Assembly (NCBI GenBank): GCA_019454125.1
Contig: CP075365.1
Span: 1,358,218 to 1,422,217, forward strand
Direction: 5' to 3'
Length of the DNA stretch: 64,000 nucleotides
DNA from: Fimbriimonadaceae bacterium
GTDB lineage: Bacteria; Armatimonadota; Fimbriimonadia; Fimbriimonadales; Fimbriimonadaceae
The translations under genes were made by a program, and so were the position numbers. Every line of letters starts with the position of its first letter. Positions within the stretch are counted from its first letter, which is position 1. Under the pieces are notes generated by a model, which searched no databases, had not been told where the DNA came from, and saw only the letters and a program-made list of their open reading frames with translations. Shown in pieces: positions 23,265 through 32,879 of the stretch.

Positions 23265-24194
23265 TTACGTGACCATCACGTGTTCCGCTTTCTCGATCGA
23301 TTCGAAGGCCGCTTCCATTAACTTATCGGCATCCTCTTCTTGCAACATCAGGACTTCCATTGTCCAGGCTGGCAATTGGTTCGAGCTTAGCTCCCTTGTC
23401 GGCTTTCCAGTCGTCGTCAACTTCGCGATTCTGGAGGCTACGGCGGTCGTCGCCCTCAAGAGGTTCTCAGGCGTCCGATCGGTCACGGGCGAAAAGTAGT
23501 TGAGCCCTGCCACCAAGGATTCCGGGAAGCTCCATTTTTTAGCGGCGGCAAGGCCCACTCCGATATGGTCACAGTCAAAGACCGCACGTTCTGCCAAAAC
23601 ATCGGGAGCGCCCTGTTCCACAACTCCTTGAACCCTTTCATATTTCGCGGGATCATACCGACATAAAAGTGTCTTTCCGATTAAGTGCAAAAGCCCGCAG
23701 GTATAAGCCTCGTCAGCGTTAATCCCCCTCACCCGTTCGGCCACGACGCGGGCGGCGACGGCAGCGTCGAGCGAGGTGCGCCACCAGGTCCGGCGGCGCA
23801 ACGACTCTTTGTCGGTTCGGCCGACGAAGAGGTCAAAGACCCCCACCGTCATCGCCAGCTGACGGACCGATTTGAACCCGAGAAAAAGCACGGCCTCGCG
23901 AATGGAGGTCACTTTCCGGGGCAACGCATAATAGGCCGAGTTCGCCTGAGCGATAAGCCGCGCCGAGAAACCAGGGTCGACGAGGATCGCCCGCTCTAGA
24001 CTTTGGGTCGAGGCGTCGTCACTGCCCGTCATGTCCACAATTTGACAAATAACTTGGGGAAGAACCGCGATTTCACCGACCTTGTCCAATACAAGTTCCA
24101 CCGGATCGACCGTCCGGCTCTCCACCTCTCCAGTTTCGCATAATCGTAGCTTTATGCGATCACTGCCGAATTGAGTACTGTGCTCTGTAGACAT
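23265..24194 (-). CDS. HDOD domain protein
   Basis: The 309-residue product has an HDOD module (about residues 35-235): LPQVICQIVDMTGSDD, LVDPGFSARLIAQANSAYY, SIREAVLFLGFKSVRQLAMT, CGLLHLIGKTLL. HDOD proteins lack the HD catalytic pair and act in signalling that often touches motility. Its location between pilT and pilB, 4 bp from pilB, suggests a link to pilus control. Confidence 0.85.
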   Translation of the reverse strand: MSTEHSTQFGSDRIKLRLCETGEVESRTVDPVELVLDKVGEIAVLPQVICQIVDMTGSDDASTQSLERAILVDPGFSARLIAQANSAYYALPRKVTSIREAVLFLGFKSVRQLAMTVGVFDLFVGRTDKESLRRRTWWRTSLDAAVAARVVAERVRGINADEAYTCGLLHLIGKTLLCRYDPAKYERVQGVVEQGAPDVLAERAVFDCDHIGVGLAAAKKWSFPESLVAGLNYFSPVTDRTPENLLRATTAVASRIAKLTTTGKPTRELSSNQLPAWTMEVLMLQEEDADKLMEAAFESIEKAEHVMVT

Positions 24195-24198
24195 GATC

Positions 24199-25914
24199 TT
24201 ATGCGTAAATAACCCTGAGAACTTCTTCGACGGACGTGACTCCAGATATGATCTTTTGAGCGGCGTCCATCTGCAACGTCCTCATTCCGGCGTCGATGGC
24301 AAGGTTTCGCAGAATGTGGGACGGAGACCTGCGCAGCACTTCGTCGCGGATCTGGTCGGTCATAACCATAAGTTCATGGACACCGGTGCGGCCCTTGTGG
24401 CCCGATCCCTTACAGAGGTCGCAACCACGCCCTTTAAAGATCGTCACGTTGTCGTTTTCGTCCACCGCAGTGTCCTCTGGAATCGGGAGGCCAAAGCGTT
24501 GAAGCGTTGCGATGGGCTCTTTGTAAGAGTCCTTGCAGTTCGGACATATTTGGCGCACGAGCCTTTGGGCGAGAACGCCGTTTATCGACGAAGAGATCAG
24601 GAAGGGCTCGACGTCCATGTCGATCAGCCGGGTCGGGGCAGATGGAGCGTCGTTCGTGTGCAGAGTGCTGAAGACCAAGTGGCCCGTCAAGGCGGCTTCC
24701 ATCGCAATGGTCGCCGTCTCGGTATCGCGCATCTCACCGACCATGATTACGTCAGGGTCTTGGCGGAGCATAGCCCTCAGACCGGCCGCGAAAGTCATGC
24801 CCGCCTTCACGTTGACGTTACACTGGTTGATCCCGCTTAACTCATACTCGACGGGATCTTCAATAGTGATGATGTTTTTTTGACCGTCGTTGGTTTGATT
24901 CAACAACGAGTACAGCGTCGTCGACTTACCGGAACCGGTCGGTCCCGTGACCAGGCAGATACCGTAACTCTTTGCGGCCAAGTCCTCCAAAATCCGTAGG
25001 TTGTGGTCTAGGAAACCGAGTTTTGCTAAGCCGATGCTGATCCCGCCTTTGTCCAAGACGCGCATGACGATCTTTTCGCCATAGACAACGGGCAAGGTCG
25101 AGACGCGGAAGTCGAACTCCTTGCCACCAATGACCGCACTGATGCGGTTGTCTTGGGGCGCCCGCTTTTCCGCAATGTCCATGTTCGCGACGATCTTAAA
25201 GCGGCTTGTCAACGGCGCGACGACCTTCTTTGGAAGGCGCATGGCTTCGTTCATGACGCCGTCGATACGAAGCCGCACAACCATGCCGTCTTTGCGAGGC
25301 TCAAGGTGGATGTCGCTTGCCCGATCCGCGACCGCCTGGTTGATGATAAGGTTTGCCAAGCGGATGATGGGCGCGTCTTCGCCCATCCTCTTCAATTCTT
25401 CGGCGCTGACCTCGGGGTCTTCTTCTCGAATCGCGAGGTCGCCCTCGACGTCTGCCATGACGCCCGCGAGCATCTCGGTCATGCCCGTGTCGTCTTGGTA
25501 GACATCGTTGATGAGCTGGACGAGGTCGTCCTCAATGGTTATGAGCGGTTCTATCTCATAACCGGTCGCCATTCGTATTTCGTCGATGACGAAGACGTCC
25601 AGCGGGTTGGCCATCGCGACCAAGAGGCGCTTGCCCTGAAGGTCTAGGGGGAGCGCCTTGAACTTGCGGGCTTGCGGGCCCCGCATGAGCTGGGCGACCT
25701 CTTCCCGCACGGGAAGGCCCTTGACGTCAATGAACGGGATGCCCCAAACCTTGCCGAGGCAGCGCACGCGGTCGCGTTCCGCGATGAGGCCCATCTCGAC
25801 CATGACCTTGGCGATTGGGTCGGTCCCGCCCAATTCCAGCTGCCGGAACACGGCTTGCTGGAGTTGGTCCTGCGTGACCAGCCCCTCATCGACAAAGATT
25901 TCGCCCGTCAGCAT
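24199..25914 (-). CDS. pilB: type IV pilus assembly/type II secretion ATPase PilB/GspE
   Basis: The 571-residue protein has a GspE/MshE N-terminal domain (LGKVWGIPFIDVKGL), then the ATPase core: ASDIHLEPRKDGMVVRLRIDG, Walker A GPTGSGKSTTLYS, ITIEDPVEYEL, Walker B DPDVIMVGEMRDTETA, TGHLVFSTLHTNDA. A four-Cys zinc motif follows (CPNCKDSY and CDLCKGSGHKGRTGVHELM), typical of assembly ATPases. It powers pilus extension opposite PilT. Confidence 0.94.
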   Translation of the reverse strand: MLTGEIFVDEGLVTQDQLQQAVFRQLELGGTDPIAKVMVEMGLIAERDRVRCLGKVWGIPFIDVKGLPVREEVAQLMRGPQARKFKALPLDLQGKRLLVAMANPLDVFVIDEIRMATGYEIEPLITIEDDLVQLINDVYQDDTGMTEMLAGVMADVEGDLAIREEDPEVSAEELKRMGEDAPIIRLANLIINQAVADRASDIHLEPRKDGMVVRLRIDGVMNEAMRLPKKVVAPLTSRFKIVANMDIAEKRAPQDNRISAVIGGKEFDFRVSTLPVVYGEKIVMRVLDKGGISIGLAKLGFLDHNLRILEDLAAKSYGICLVTGPTGSGKSTTLYSLLNQTNDGQKNIITIEDPVEYELSGINQCNVNVKAGMTFAAGLRAMLRQDPDVIMVGEMRDTETATIAMEAALTGHLVFSTLHTNDAPSAPTRLIDMDVEPFLISSSINGVLAQRLVRQICPNCKDSYKEPIATLQRFGLPIPEDTAVDENDNVTIFKGRGCDLCKGSGHKGRTGVHELMVMTDQIRDEVLRRSPSHILRNLAIDAGMRTLQMDAAQKIISGVTSVEEVLRVIYA

Positions 25915-26047
25915 GAGCCCTTCAGGTTATGGTCGGCTTCCCGAGCAGCCGGCTTCACCTTAAGGCGACCCAAATCAGCAGGTGAGTGGGGCCTGCCCGG
26001 CCCCGCCGCCCAGGGTCGCAAAGGTATCATTCCACCCTTGCCGCTGT

Positions 26048-26134
26048 GCCCAGGTGGCGGAATTGGTAGACGCGCTAGTTTCAGGTACTAGTGCCAGCAA
26101 TGGCGTGAAGGTTCGAGTCCTTTCCTGGGCACCA
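26048..26134 (+). tRNA. tRNA-Leu (anticodon CAG), CCA encoded
   Basis: This class II cloverleaf has acceptor GCCCAGG/CCTGGGC, anticodon stem CTAGT/ACTAG with loop TTCAGGT (anticodon CAG), a long variable arm, T loop GTTCGAGTC, discriminator A and encoded CCA. Confidence 0.96.
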
Positions 26135-26156
26135 TTTCCCGCGTAGTCGGCGGGGG

Positions 26157-26663
26157 CTAGCCCCAATGCCAGGCATCTTCGCCCAGCAGCGTTTGGATGA
26201 AGTTCAACTGGCCGCTGTGGTACCACATGTGCAAGACCATGAAACGGCAGCGCTCCTGGCGCGTGGTTTCGCCGTGCTCGGTGGTCACCGGAGCCATCAA
26301 GTCCTCTTCGCTGTAGGCTCCGACCTGGCTCAGAATCTTGGCTGACGACGCCCCCAAAGCGTCCAGGACGCTCTGCTTCGATTTCAAGCCGTCCGGAGCC
26401 CTCTGCCATCCTTCCGGCCAATCGGAAGACGGCTCCCCGCGCATCGAGGCGGCGACGTCGTCGTTCACCAAGTTCACCTCGTAGGCGATGTCGGCGACCG
26501 TCCGGGCCTTTCCACCAAGGTGCCTGTCGAACACATCCTCGGGCAGAGCCTCCAAGTCTTGTCGGAAGACTTGAAAGGCTCTGCTCAACGACCGAAGCGT
26601 CTGCTGGCTTTGCTCCACGGGCCAGAGGCTACCCTTGGTCAGTCGATGCTGTTGTTGATCCAA
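26157..26663 (-). CDS. DinB family protein
   Basis: The product of about 160 residues forms the four-helix DinB/YfiT fold. SLSRAFQVFRQDLEALPED opens it and LHMWYHSGQLNFIQTLLGED provides the C-terminal metal-binding HxxxH-like pattern (His in LHMWYHSGQ). These are metal-dependent, often thiol-linked proteins of mostly unknown substrate. The longest start overlaps the upstream gene by 25 bp; an internal start near VEQSQQT may be the true one. It is one of three DinB genes in the window. Confidence 0.8.
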   Translation of the reverse strand: MDQQQHRLTKGSLWPVEQSQQTLRSLSRAFQVFRQDLEALPEDVFDRHLGGKARTVADIAYEVNLVNDDVAASMRGEPSSDWPEGWQRAPDGLKSKQSVLDALGASSAKILSQVGAYSEEDLMAPVTTEHGETTRQERCRFMVLHMWYHSGQLNFIQTLLGEDAWHWG

Positions 26664-27997
26664 CCCGGCGAAATCGCGAGGACGAAGGCTCGGACCTGAA
26701 TCACGCGGGTCGGCTGATCCGGATCGTCGGACTGGATCGTTACGGTGCCTGTCTGCAGGCCCGGCTCGGTCGGGACGAAGAAGAGGGTGTGGTCGTTGGC
26801 TTGGCCAGGGGCCGCTTGGAACTGGCCGCCGTTTACGAAGAACGGAGAAGAGGCCTGCATCGTGTACTTGAGGCGAGCGATGCCGTCAAGGCCCCAAAGG
26901 TTGGTGTTCCCATTGTTCCTGACATTGAACGTTCTGCCCACCGGCCGGTTCAGCATTACCGTCCCAAAGTCAATGGCCGTCGTGCTATCGACCTTTGCCG
27001 GGACTCTAAGGTCTAGAAGTACCGGAATATGGCCTGCACCGTTGGCGGCGTTTCTGATCGCTGTCGCGATGTCCGGCCCCACCATCGTATTGTTGGTCAC
27101 TGTCAAGGTGGTATTGAAACTTGTGCCGTCGTTCCCCCAGGCTCGGTAGGAATGGTTGGGGTCGTTCCACGTCGTCGTACTGTATGGCTTTGTGGGATCC
27201 CCTAAATAGTCGAACCCGTCACCATCGACAAGATCAGAAGAAAGAAGGATCTGGTCAAAGCGGTCGTCCATGCCCCCGGCTCCAATCGGGTCTTGGGTGT
27301 GGACGAACCGAAAAGCGCCGTTGTTGTTCCAGGTGCCAGGGGTCTTGATCGGGTCGAAGAATTGCCCGTTGTTATTGACTTGCGACCCCGTGAGTTCAAC
27401 ATAGGCCGGCTCTGTACTTCGGTAAACGTTGAAGTCTCCGGCAACCAGGAACGGTCGCCCGAGGACCTTGGCGTCGTTGCGAACGATCACGGCCTCGAGG
27501 CGCCTGCGCTCCGCGTCCGCCGGTGTGTCCGCCGCTTTCATGTGGCAGTTGTACATCGCGATCTTTGTCGCCTGGCTCGTGTAGCCAGTCAGGGTGAAGT
27601 CATAGCGCATAACGTTTCGCGGGTTTGCGCTCGAGTTCCCCGTCGCGACCACGGTCGCGGTCACCGAACTCACTTTGGAAGTGCGGTAAAAACAGGCTGC
27701 GTCCGAGTCCGGGCCGTTCACAAAGGTCGCGAAAGCCCAGTCTCCAGGGCTCCCGGGGGCGCTATTCAATAAGCTGCGGAACTCTGTGACGGCTGTAAGG
27801 CTCGCAAACTCTTGGCAAAGGACAACGTCTGGCCGCATGCTACGGCCTTGAAACGTCCCGTAAACAACGGTCTGTAGGTCCGCAACTCTGCCTCCAGAGT
27901 AGAAGGAGATGTTGTAAGTCACAACCCGGAGTTGTGCAGATGCAATGTTGGCGCTTATTGCCGCTAAGGCAAGCAAAAGGGTCGTGCTTCGGGTCAC
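26639..27997 (-). CDS. secreted endonuclease/exonuclease/phosphatase-fold protein with Ig-like C-terminus
   Basis: The 452-residue product has a signal peptide (LLLALAAISANIASAQ), then an EEP domain: LRVVTYNISF, PDVVLCQEF (metal Glu), MYNCHMKA, FLVAGDFNVYRS (GDFN, catalytic Asp/Asn), DDRFDQILLSSDL and a final GHIPVLLDLRV with the catalytic His. All core EEP residues are present, so it may be an extracellular nuclease or phosphatase. The last 110 residues form a choice-of-anchor-like domain (VMLNRPVGRTFNVRNNGNTN, TVTIQSDDPDQPTRVI). It could scavenge extracellular DNA. Confidence 0.85.
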   Translation of the reverse strand: MTRSTTLLLALAAISANIASAQLRVVTYNISFYSGGRVADLQTVVYGTFQGRSMRPDVVLCQEFASLTAVTEFRSLLNSAPGSPGDWAFATFVNGPDSDAACFYRTSKVSSVTATVVATGNSSANPRNVMRYDFTLTGYTSQATKIAMYNCHMKAADTPADAERRRLEAVIVRNDAKVLGRPFLVAGDFNVYRSTEPAYVELTGSQVNNNGQFFDPIKTPGTWNNNGAFRFVHTQDPIGAGGMDDRFDQILLSSDLVDGDGFDYLGDPTKPYSTTTWNDPNHSYRAWGNDGTSFNTTLTVTNNTMVGPDIATAIRNAANGAGHIPVLLDLRVPAKVDSTTAIDFGTVMLNRPVGRTFNVRNNGNTNLWGLDGIARLKYTMQASSPFFVNGGQFQAAPGQANDHTLFFVPTEPGLQTGTVTIQSDDPDQPTRVIQVRAFVLAISPGWINNSID

Positions 27998-28254
27998 GTC
28001 GGCGGATTCTACCGTTGCGGAAGCAGGCGGCTAAGACTTAAGGTTACAGAGAAGAAAAGTTAGGCTGGGTGATCCTCTGCACTTCTCACGAGAGATCCAG
28101 CGTGAACAGCAAGGTTAGGAATAAATTCTTACCTCGTAAACCTGCCAAAGTCGGTTCGGTCGCCTAACCTGTCCTAGACATCGCCCACGTTCGTTCCGTA
28201 AACTGTCCTCCGGCATTTGGCGGACCCGCGAATTGCCTTGAAGGTCGACCTCTA

Positions 28255-30108
28255 ATGAGAATTTCCTCGACATTACGCCTTGGAGCCCTCTCTGGCCTCG
28301 CGCTGGTCTCGGTTCTCTCCCACGCCCAAAAGTACTCACCGGCCGAGCTTCGCGAGATGGAGCTCGAGCGTGAGGATATGCCCTACATGCCGATGCCCTT
28401 CAAGGTCACGACTCCGCCCAGGATCGTGTCGGCCGGCGGCTTCACCAGCATCCAGGTCAACGTCGACAACAACGGCATGAACATCGTCAACGACGCGGCC
28501 AACGAGCCCTCGATGGCGATCAATCCGCTGAACCCGAGCCAGATCACGGTCGGCTGGCGCCAGTTCGACAACATCCAATCGAACTTCCGCCAAGGCGGCT
28601 ACGGTTGGAGCAGCGACGGGGGCGCGACTTGGCGCTCGAGCAAGATCGAACCAGGGATCTTCCGTAGCGACCCCGTCCTGGACGACACTCCGAGCGGAGA
28701 CTTCCAGTACAACAGCCTTCTCACCACGTTCTTCACGGACCAGTTCGGCTCCACCAACGGGGGCGCCACGTGGACCAAGCTTGGCCCCGCCACCGGCGGC
28801 GACAAGAACTGGATGATCGTCGACAGCGTCCCGGGGAGCCCCGGCAACGGGTTTGCCTACCAGATCTGGTCCACGGCGGGCAACAACTATGGCGGCCGCC
28901 AGTTCAGCCGGTCCACCAACGGGGGCAGCGTCTGGAACAACCCGATCAACTTGCCGAACCAGCCTGTCTGGGGAACGCTCGACGTCGCCAGCAACGGCGA
29001 CCTCTATATCTGCGGTTGCGACTTCGGCTCGACGTTCTACTTCTTGAAGTCCACGAACGCCAAGAACAGCGCCGTCACCCCGACCTTCACCTCGACGACC
29101 GTCAACATGGGCGGTTCGATCCAATACGGCATCCCGATCAACCCGGACGGCCTCGGCGGCCAGGTGTGGATCGCGGTCGACCGCTCCGGCGGCCCGACCA
29201 ACGGCTATATCTACATGCTCGCCTCGGTCCGGCGCAACACCAGCAACCCGCTTGACGTGATGTTCACGCGGAGCACGAACGGGGGCACGACATGGTCCGC
29301 CCCGGTCAAGGTCAACGACGACGCGGCCAACGGCGGCAAGTACCACTGGTTCGGAACCCTGGCGGTCGCCCCGAACGGCCGCATCGATATCATCTGGTAC
29401 GACACTCGCAACAGCCCGAACAACACCCAGAGCGAAGTCCGCTATACGTCATCGACCGACGGCGGCCTCACCTTCGCGCCGAGCACCGTGGTCAGCCCGA
29501 TGTTCACCCAAGGACTCGGTTATCCGCAGCAGAACAAGCTTGGCGACTACATCGCCATGGTCAGCGACAACACGGGTGCGAGCATCGCTTACGCCGCCAC
29601 CTTCAACGGGGAGCAGGACGTTTACTACCTTCGCGTCCCGACGGCGGTGCCGACCGAGGTCTTGCCGCGGTCGTTCAGCCTCTTCCGCGGCGCGCTCGTC
29701 AGCGGCACGCTGCCTGACCTTTTCCAGGCCGACTCGAACTATGTGGTCGTGAGGCCGGGCATCGTGGTCAATCCGGCCGAGCGCCCCGTCCAGGTCGTCA
29801 TCGAAGGCGCCTCGCCCTCGAACACCCCGTCCGCGCTCCAGTTCAAGTTGGTGGCGAAGACGACCACCTCGAGCGTCCGGCAAGACATCGAGCTCTTCAA
29901 CTTCCAGACCAACGCCTACGAGATGCTCGACCAGCGACAGAGCACCACGAGCGACCAGACGGTGACCGTGACGGCCGCAGGCAACCTGGGTCGGTTCGTC
30001 GCCGGCGACGGCACGCTCCGGGCCAAGGTTGGCTATGTGGCCAACGCTCCGACCCCGGCGCTTTGGCAAGCCTCGCTGAACCAGACGGTCTGGACCGTCA
30101 CCCCGTAA
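28255..30108 (+). CDS. secreted sialidase-like (Asp-box beta-propeller) protein
   Basis: The 617-residue product has a signal peptide (RLGALSGLALVSVLSHAQ) and a propeller with at least five Asp-box-like motifs (SSDGGATW, STNGGATW, STNGGSVW, STNGGTTW, STDGGLTF). The catalytic Arg triad of true sialidases cannot be established, so a binding or structural role is possible. From about residue 470 a C-terminal domain appears (FSLFRGALVSG, IELFNFQTNAYEMLDQRQ, GRFVAGDGTLRAKV, final Trp-rich strand) that is shared with the two exported proteins at 56-60 kb. The 257-bp upstream gap holds no recognised gene. Confidence 0.8.
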   Translation: MRISSTLRLGALSGLALVSVLSHAQKYSPAELREMELEREDMPYMPMPFKVTTPPRIVSAGGFTSIQVNVDNNGMNIVNDAANEPSMAINPLNPSQITVGWRQFDNIQSNFRQGGYGWSSDGGATWRSSKIEPGIFRSDPVLDDTPSGDFQYNSLLTTFFTDQFGSTNGGATWTKLGPATGGDKNWMIVDSVPGSPGNGFAYQIWSTAGNNYGGRQFSRSTNGGSVWNNPINLPNQPVWGTLDVASNGDLYICGCDFGSTFYFLKSTNAKNSAVTPTFTSTTVNMGGSIQYGIPINPDGLGGQVWIAVDRSGGPTNGYIYMLASVRRNTSNPLDVMFTRSTNGGTTWSAPVKVNDDAANGGKYHWFGTLAVAPNGRIDIIWYDTRNSPNNTQSEVRYTSSTDGGLTFAPSTVVSPMFTQGLGYPQQNKLGDYIAMVSDNTGASIAYAATFNGEQDVYYLRVPTAVPTEVLPRSFSLFRGALVSGTLPDLFQADSNYVVVRPGIVVNPAERPVQVVIEGASPSNTPSALQFKLVAKTTTSSVRQDIELFNFQTNAYEMLDQRQSTTSDQTVTVTAAGNLGRFVAGDGTLRAKVGYVANAPTPALWQASLNQTVWTVTP

Positions 30109-30141
30109 CCCCTGTTCCCTAATAGAGACAGAGGACGCAAG

Positions 30142-30170
30142 GCGGCCCGCTCAGGACTTGAGCGGGCCGC
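30142..30170. terminator. bidirectional terminator hairpin
   Basis: The perfect 11-bp stem GCGGCCCGCTC/GAGCGGGCCGC with a 7-nt loop lies between two convergent genes. The T-tract is weak. Confidence 0.7.
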
Positions 30171-30195
30171 TTCGCTTCGCCGGTCCCTGGCGCGC

Positions 30196-30651
30196 CTACC
30201 AAACGTAGCGGCGTCGGGGCGAGGCTGCGGGAACCGGCGAAGGAACGGTGGCGACCACCGGCTCGCTCCCGGCTAGGGAAGGATGTCCGTCGGCCAAGGG
30301 CGGAGCCTGGCCCTCGCCGATCACCCACTTGTCCTTTGAGAGCCCGATCACGATCGGCCCGAGGAGGCCGAGGATCCCAGTAGCGGCCAACCAGGGGGAA
30401 AGCGCCTTGCTCTTCGCCCAGGCGGCCAAGCCGGAAAACCACATGACGAGGCTCGCGACCGCCCCGAGCAGTCCGAGGCTCAGCATCACGAGGGCGCCCG
30501 TCCCTCCGTTCTGCGGCAAGAATAGGGTCAGGCCGTTCAAACCAACGTTAAGCACGATCGCCCCGACGATCAACTTGACCGCCTTCTGGCTCAGGGCTTT
30601 CTTTTCTGCGTAGCTGCCCATACGCAGGATGTGTTCCATCCTGGCCGACAT
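30196..30651 (-). CDS. small membrane protein of unknown function
   Basis: The product of about 151 residues has roughly four hydrophobic segments (VKLIVGAIVLNVGLNGLTLF, ALVMLSLGLLGAVASLVMWF, WLAATGILGLLGPIVIGL) and a Pro-rich cytoplasmic or periplasmic tail ending RRRYVW. The start may be MSARMEHI or MGSYAEKK 10 codons later; longer in-frame starts would overlap the divergent PH gene. I do not recognise a family. Confidence 0.6.
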   Translation of the reverse strand: MSARMEHILRMGSYAEKKALSQKAVKLIVGAIVLNVGLNGLTLFLPQNGGTGALVMLSLGLLGAVASLVMWFSGLAAWAKSKALSPWLAATGILGLLGPIVIGLSKDKWVIGEGQAPPLADGHPSLAGSEPVVATVPSPVPAASPRRRYVW

Positions 30652-30722
30652 TTGTTTACGGCATCTGCACGGGCTTAACGGAAGGTCTCTATGGCAGAAC
30701 TTCCGGCTTTTCCTTCTGCGGC

Positions 30723-30728
30723 TAGAAT
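30723..30728 (+). promoter_or_regulatory. -10 box (TAGAAT) of a leaderless gene
   Basis: TAGAAT ends 5 nt before the GTG of the first PH-domain gene, with no Shine-Dalgarno sequence. Confidence 0.45.
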
Positions 30729-30733
30729 CGGGC

Positions 30734-31243
30734 GTGCTTGGTGAGACTGAAGGTTGGAAGCCCCTCGACCCGCGGGTGAAACAGCTTTGGATCGTCCAGT
30801 CCATGATCTCGGCCGTTATCCTGCCCCTCGTCGCGTTCGTCTTGGACACGTTCCTGCGCAAGGAGGTCGAGGGCTATCGGGTGCCGTTCGGGGTCTTGCC
30901 CTTGGCCGTGCTGCTGGTCTCCGTTCCGCTGGGCATCTGGCTCGTCTCCGCGGGCTACAACAATTGGCGCTACGTTCTCCGTGACCACGACCTCGTGGTC
31001 GCCCACGGCATTTTCTGGAAGACCAGGCGCTACATTTCCCGGCCCCGGATCCAACACCTCGACGTGACGGCGGGGCCGATCGCCCGGGGGCTTGGCATTG
31101 AGCACGTGAACGTCTATGTCGGGGGGCACACGGGTCCGGTGGCCAGTATCCCCGGACTCGGCCCCCGCGAGGTCGAAGAGCTTCGGAGGACGCTGGTGAG
31201 GGTGGAGACCCCGCCGCCCCCTGTCGTGGGCGACCGTCTATGA
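30734..31243 (+). CDS. bacterial PH (bPH2) membrane protein, YdbS-like
   Basis: The product of about 169 residues has two membrane segments near the N-terminus (MISAVILPLVAFVLDTFL, LAVLLVSVPLGIWLVSAGY) followed by a bPH2 domain (NNWRYVLRDHDLVVAHGIFW, YISRPRIQHLDVTAGPIARG). This is the YdbS arrangement. The GTG chosen follows the -10 box and gives a normal length; the longer upstream frame would start inside the divergent promoter. It overlaps the next PH gene by 4 nt. Confidence 0.85.
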   Translation: MLGETEGWKPLDPRVKQLWIVQSMISAVILPLVAFVLDTFLRKEVEGYRVPFGVLPLAVLLVSVPLGIWLVSAGYNNWRYVLRDHDLVVAHGIFWKTRRYISRPRIQHLDVTAGPIARGLGIEHVNVYVGGHTGPVASIPGLGPREVEELRRTLVRVETPPPPVVGDRL

Positions 31244-32721
31244 GGCCGCCCGAGTTCCGACGCCTGCACCCGGGCACCATCGCCGTTGGCGTCGTCAACG
31301 TCCTCGCCCGCTTCATCTATGCGATCGCGATCTTCGTGGTGGTCTCCCTCACCGGGGGAAGAGGGGACAGCCTCGACATGTTTGTCAGCCTCGCGGGCGG
31401 CTTCGCCGTGGTCGTCTCGATCGTCCGCTACCTGACCTTCCAGTTCGCGGTCTACGAGGGGAAGCTCGTCATCAGGGAAGGGCTCATCGTCCGGACCGAA
31501 CGGACCATCCCCATCGACCGCATCCAAAACATCAACCTCACCCGGAACGTCGTGCACCGCATGCTCGGCCTCGTAGACTTCCAGATCCAGACCGCGGCGG
31601 GCACCGGTGTCGAGGCCAGCCTCAATGCCCTGGGCGAGGAAGAAGCGGGGCGCCTTCAGGAAGAGCTCGGCGGGGCCAAGCCCAGCCACGCCAGCCTCAA
31701 GCCGGTCTGGCTCCGCGAAGACCAGCCGCTCTACGCCGCCCATGCCCGCGAGCTGTTCCTGCTCGGCGCGACCTCGAACCGCGCCATGGCGATCATCGGG
31801 ACGGCGCTGGGCCTCACCTATATCCCCTCCGTGCGCGACCGCCTCTTCAGCGGCCGGCTCATCGAGAACGTGGTGGGGTCGCCTCTCCAGGGATGGGTCT
31901 TGCTCTCGGCGGTGCTGTTGCTCGCCGGTTGGCTGCTCTCCATCGGCACTGCTTTCGTGAACTACTGGGACTTCCACTTGGCCCTCGAAGACGGCCGGTT
32001 GCGACGTACTTACGGTCTCTTCAAGCAGATCGAGAACGTCATTCCCCTGCGACGCGTGCAGATCGTCCGCATTGTCGAAGGGCCGATCCAGAGGCTGCTG
32101 AAGCTGGCTAGGGCCTACGTCGAGACCGCGGGCGGCATGGGGATCGAGAACAAAGAGCACGGTCGCGAGCACGACTCGCACGCCCCGCTCGTGCCGCTGC
32201 TCGGGCTAGACGCATTGGAAGGCTTGGTGCCTCGGTTCGTGCCCTCGGCCGCGTTCCCCGTGGTCCAATGGCACCGCATCGCGACCGCGACCGTCTGGCG
32301 TTCTGTACGATTTTGGGTGGTTCCCGCCCTTGCTTTCACGGCCCTCGCCTATTGGCGGCTCGGTGTTTCGGGCCTCGCCGTGTTCCCCGCGCTGCTGATG
32401 TGGGGCTGGGTGCTGGGCCGCGTTCGGCTACGCACGTGCAGCTTTTCCGACCTTGAGACCGTCTTCGTCGCCCGGGACGGGGTCTTCACCCGTACGACCA
32501 GCTACGTCCCCGTGCAGAAGATCCAGAGCGTCCGCCTGACCCAGTCGTTGAGCCAGCGCGCCTTCAAACTCGCCACCGTGACGGTCTCGACGGCGGGCGG
32601 CTCGGTCCATGGTGCCCAGGCCGCCGTGGTCGATCTTCCCGTGGAAACGGCGGTCACCTTGGCCGAGTCTCTGCATGGCCGGAGCTTGGCCTCGGCGCAC
32701 GAGAACCCCGATGGATTCTGA
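31240..32721 (+). CDS. bacterial PH (bPH2) membrane protein, YdbT-like
   Basis: The 493-residue partner of the preceding gene has three bPH2 repeats separated by paired membrane segments. Each repeat contains the family phrase of the type IPIDRIQNINL, IPLRRVQIVRI, VPVQKIQSVRL followed by AGGxxxxxE/H. YdbS-YdbT pairs are common in bacteria; their role is not well defined (YdbST is linked to envelope stress or antimicrobial tolerance in Bacillus). The gene overlap implies translational coupling. Confidence 0.88.
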   Translation: MRPPEFRRLHPGTIAVGVVNVLARFIYAIAIFVVVSLTGGRGDSLDMFVSLAGGFAVVVSIVRYLTFQFAVYEGKLVIREGLIVRTERTIPIDRIQNINLTRNVVHRMLGLVDFQIQTAAGTGVEASLNALGEEEAGRLQEELGGAKPSHASLKPVWLREDQPLYAAHARELFLLGATSNRAMAIIGTALGLTYIPSVRDRLFSGRLIENVVGSPLQGWVLLSAVLLLAGWLLSIGTAFVNYWDFHLALEDGRLRRTYGLFKQIENVIPLRRVQIVRIVEGPIQRLLKLARAYVETAGGMGIENKEHGREHDSHAPLVPLLGLDALEGLVPRFVPSAAFPVVQWHRIATATVWRSVRFWVVPALAFTALAYWRLGVSGLAVFPALLMWGWVLGRVRLRTCSFSDLETVFVARDGVFTRTTSYVPVQKIQSVRLTQSLSQRAFKLATVTVSTAGGSVHGAQAAVVDLPVETAVTLAESLHGRSLASAHENPDGF

Positions 32722-32879
32722 CGACTGCCAAGAAAATTACGGGAAGTTTGAACAGGAGGGGCGTGGACTCTCGTCTTTGTCTTGGGCTACACTCCAGGGA
32801 ATCGCCTGTCGGCGCATCTCTGGCAGGCCCGGGGCGCGCGCCCAAGGAAGGTCGGCGCGGGTCGGGAGTCATAAGGTTC

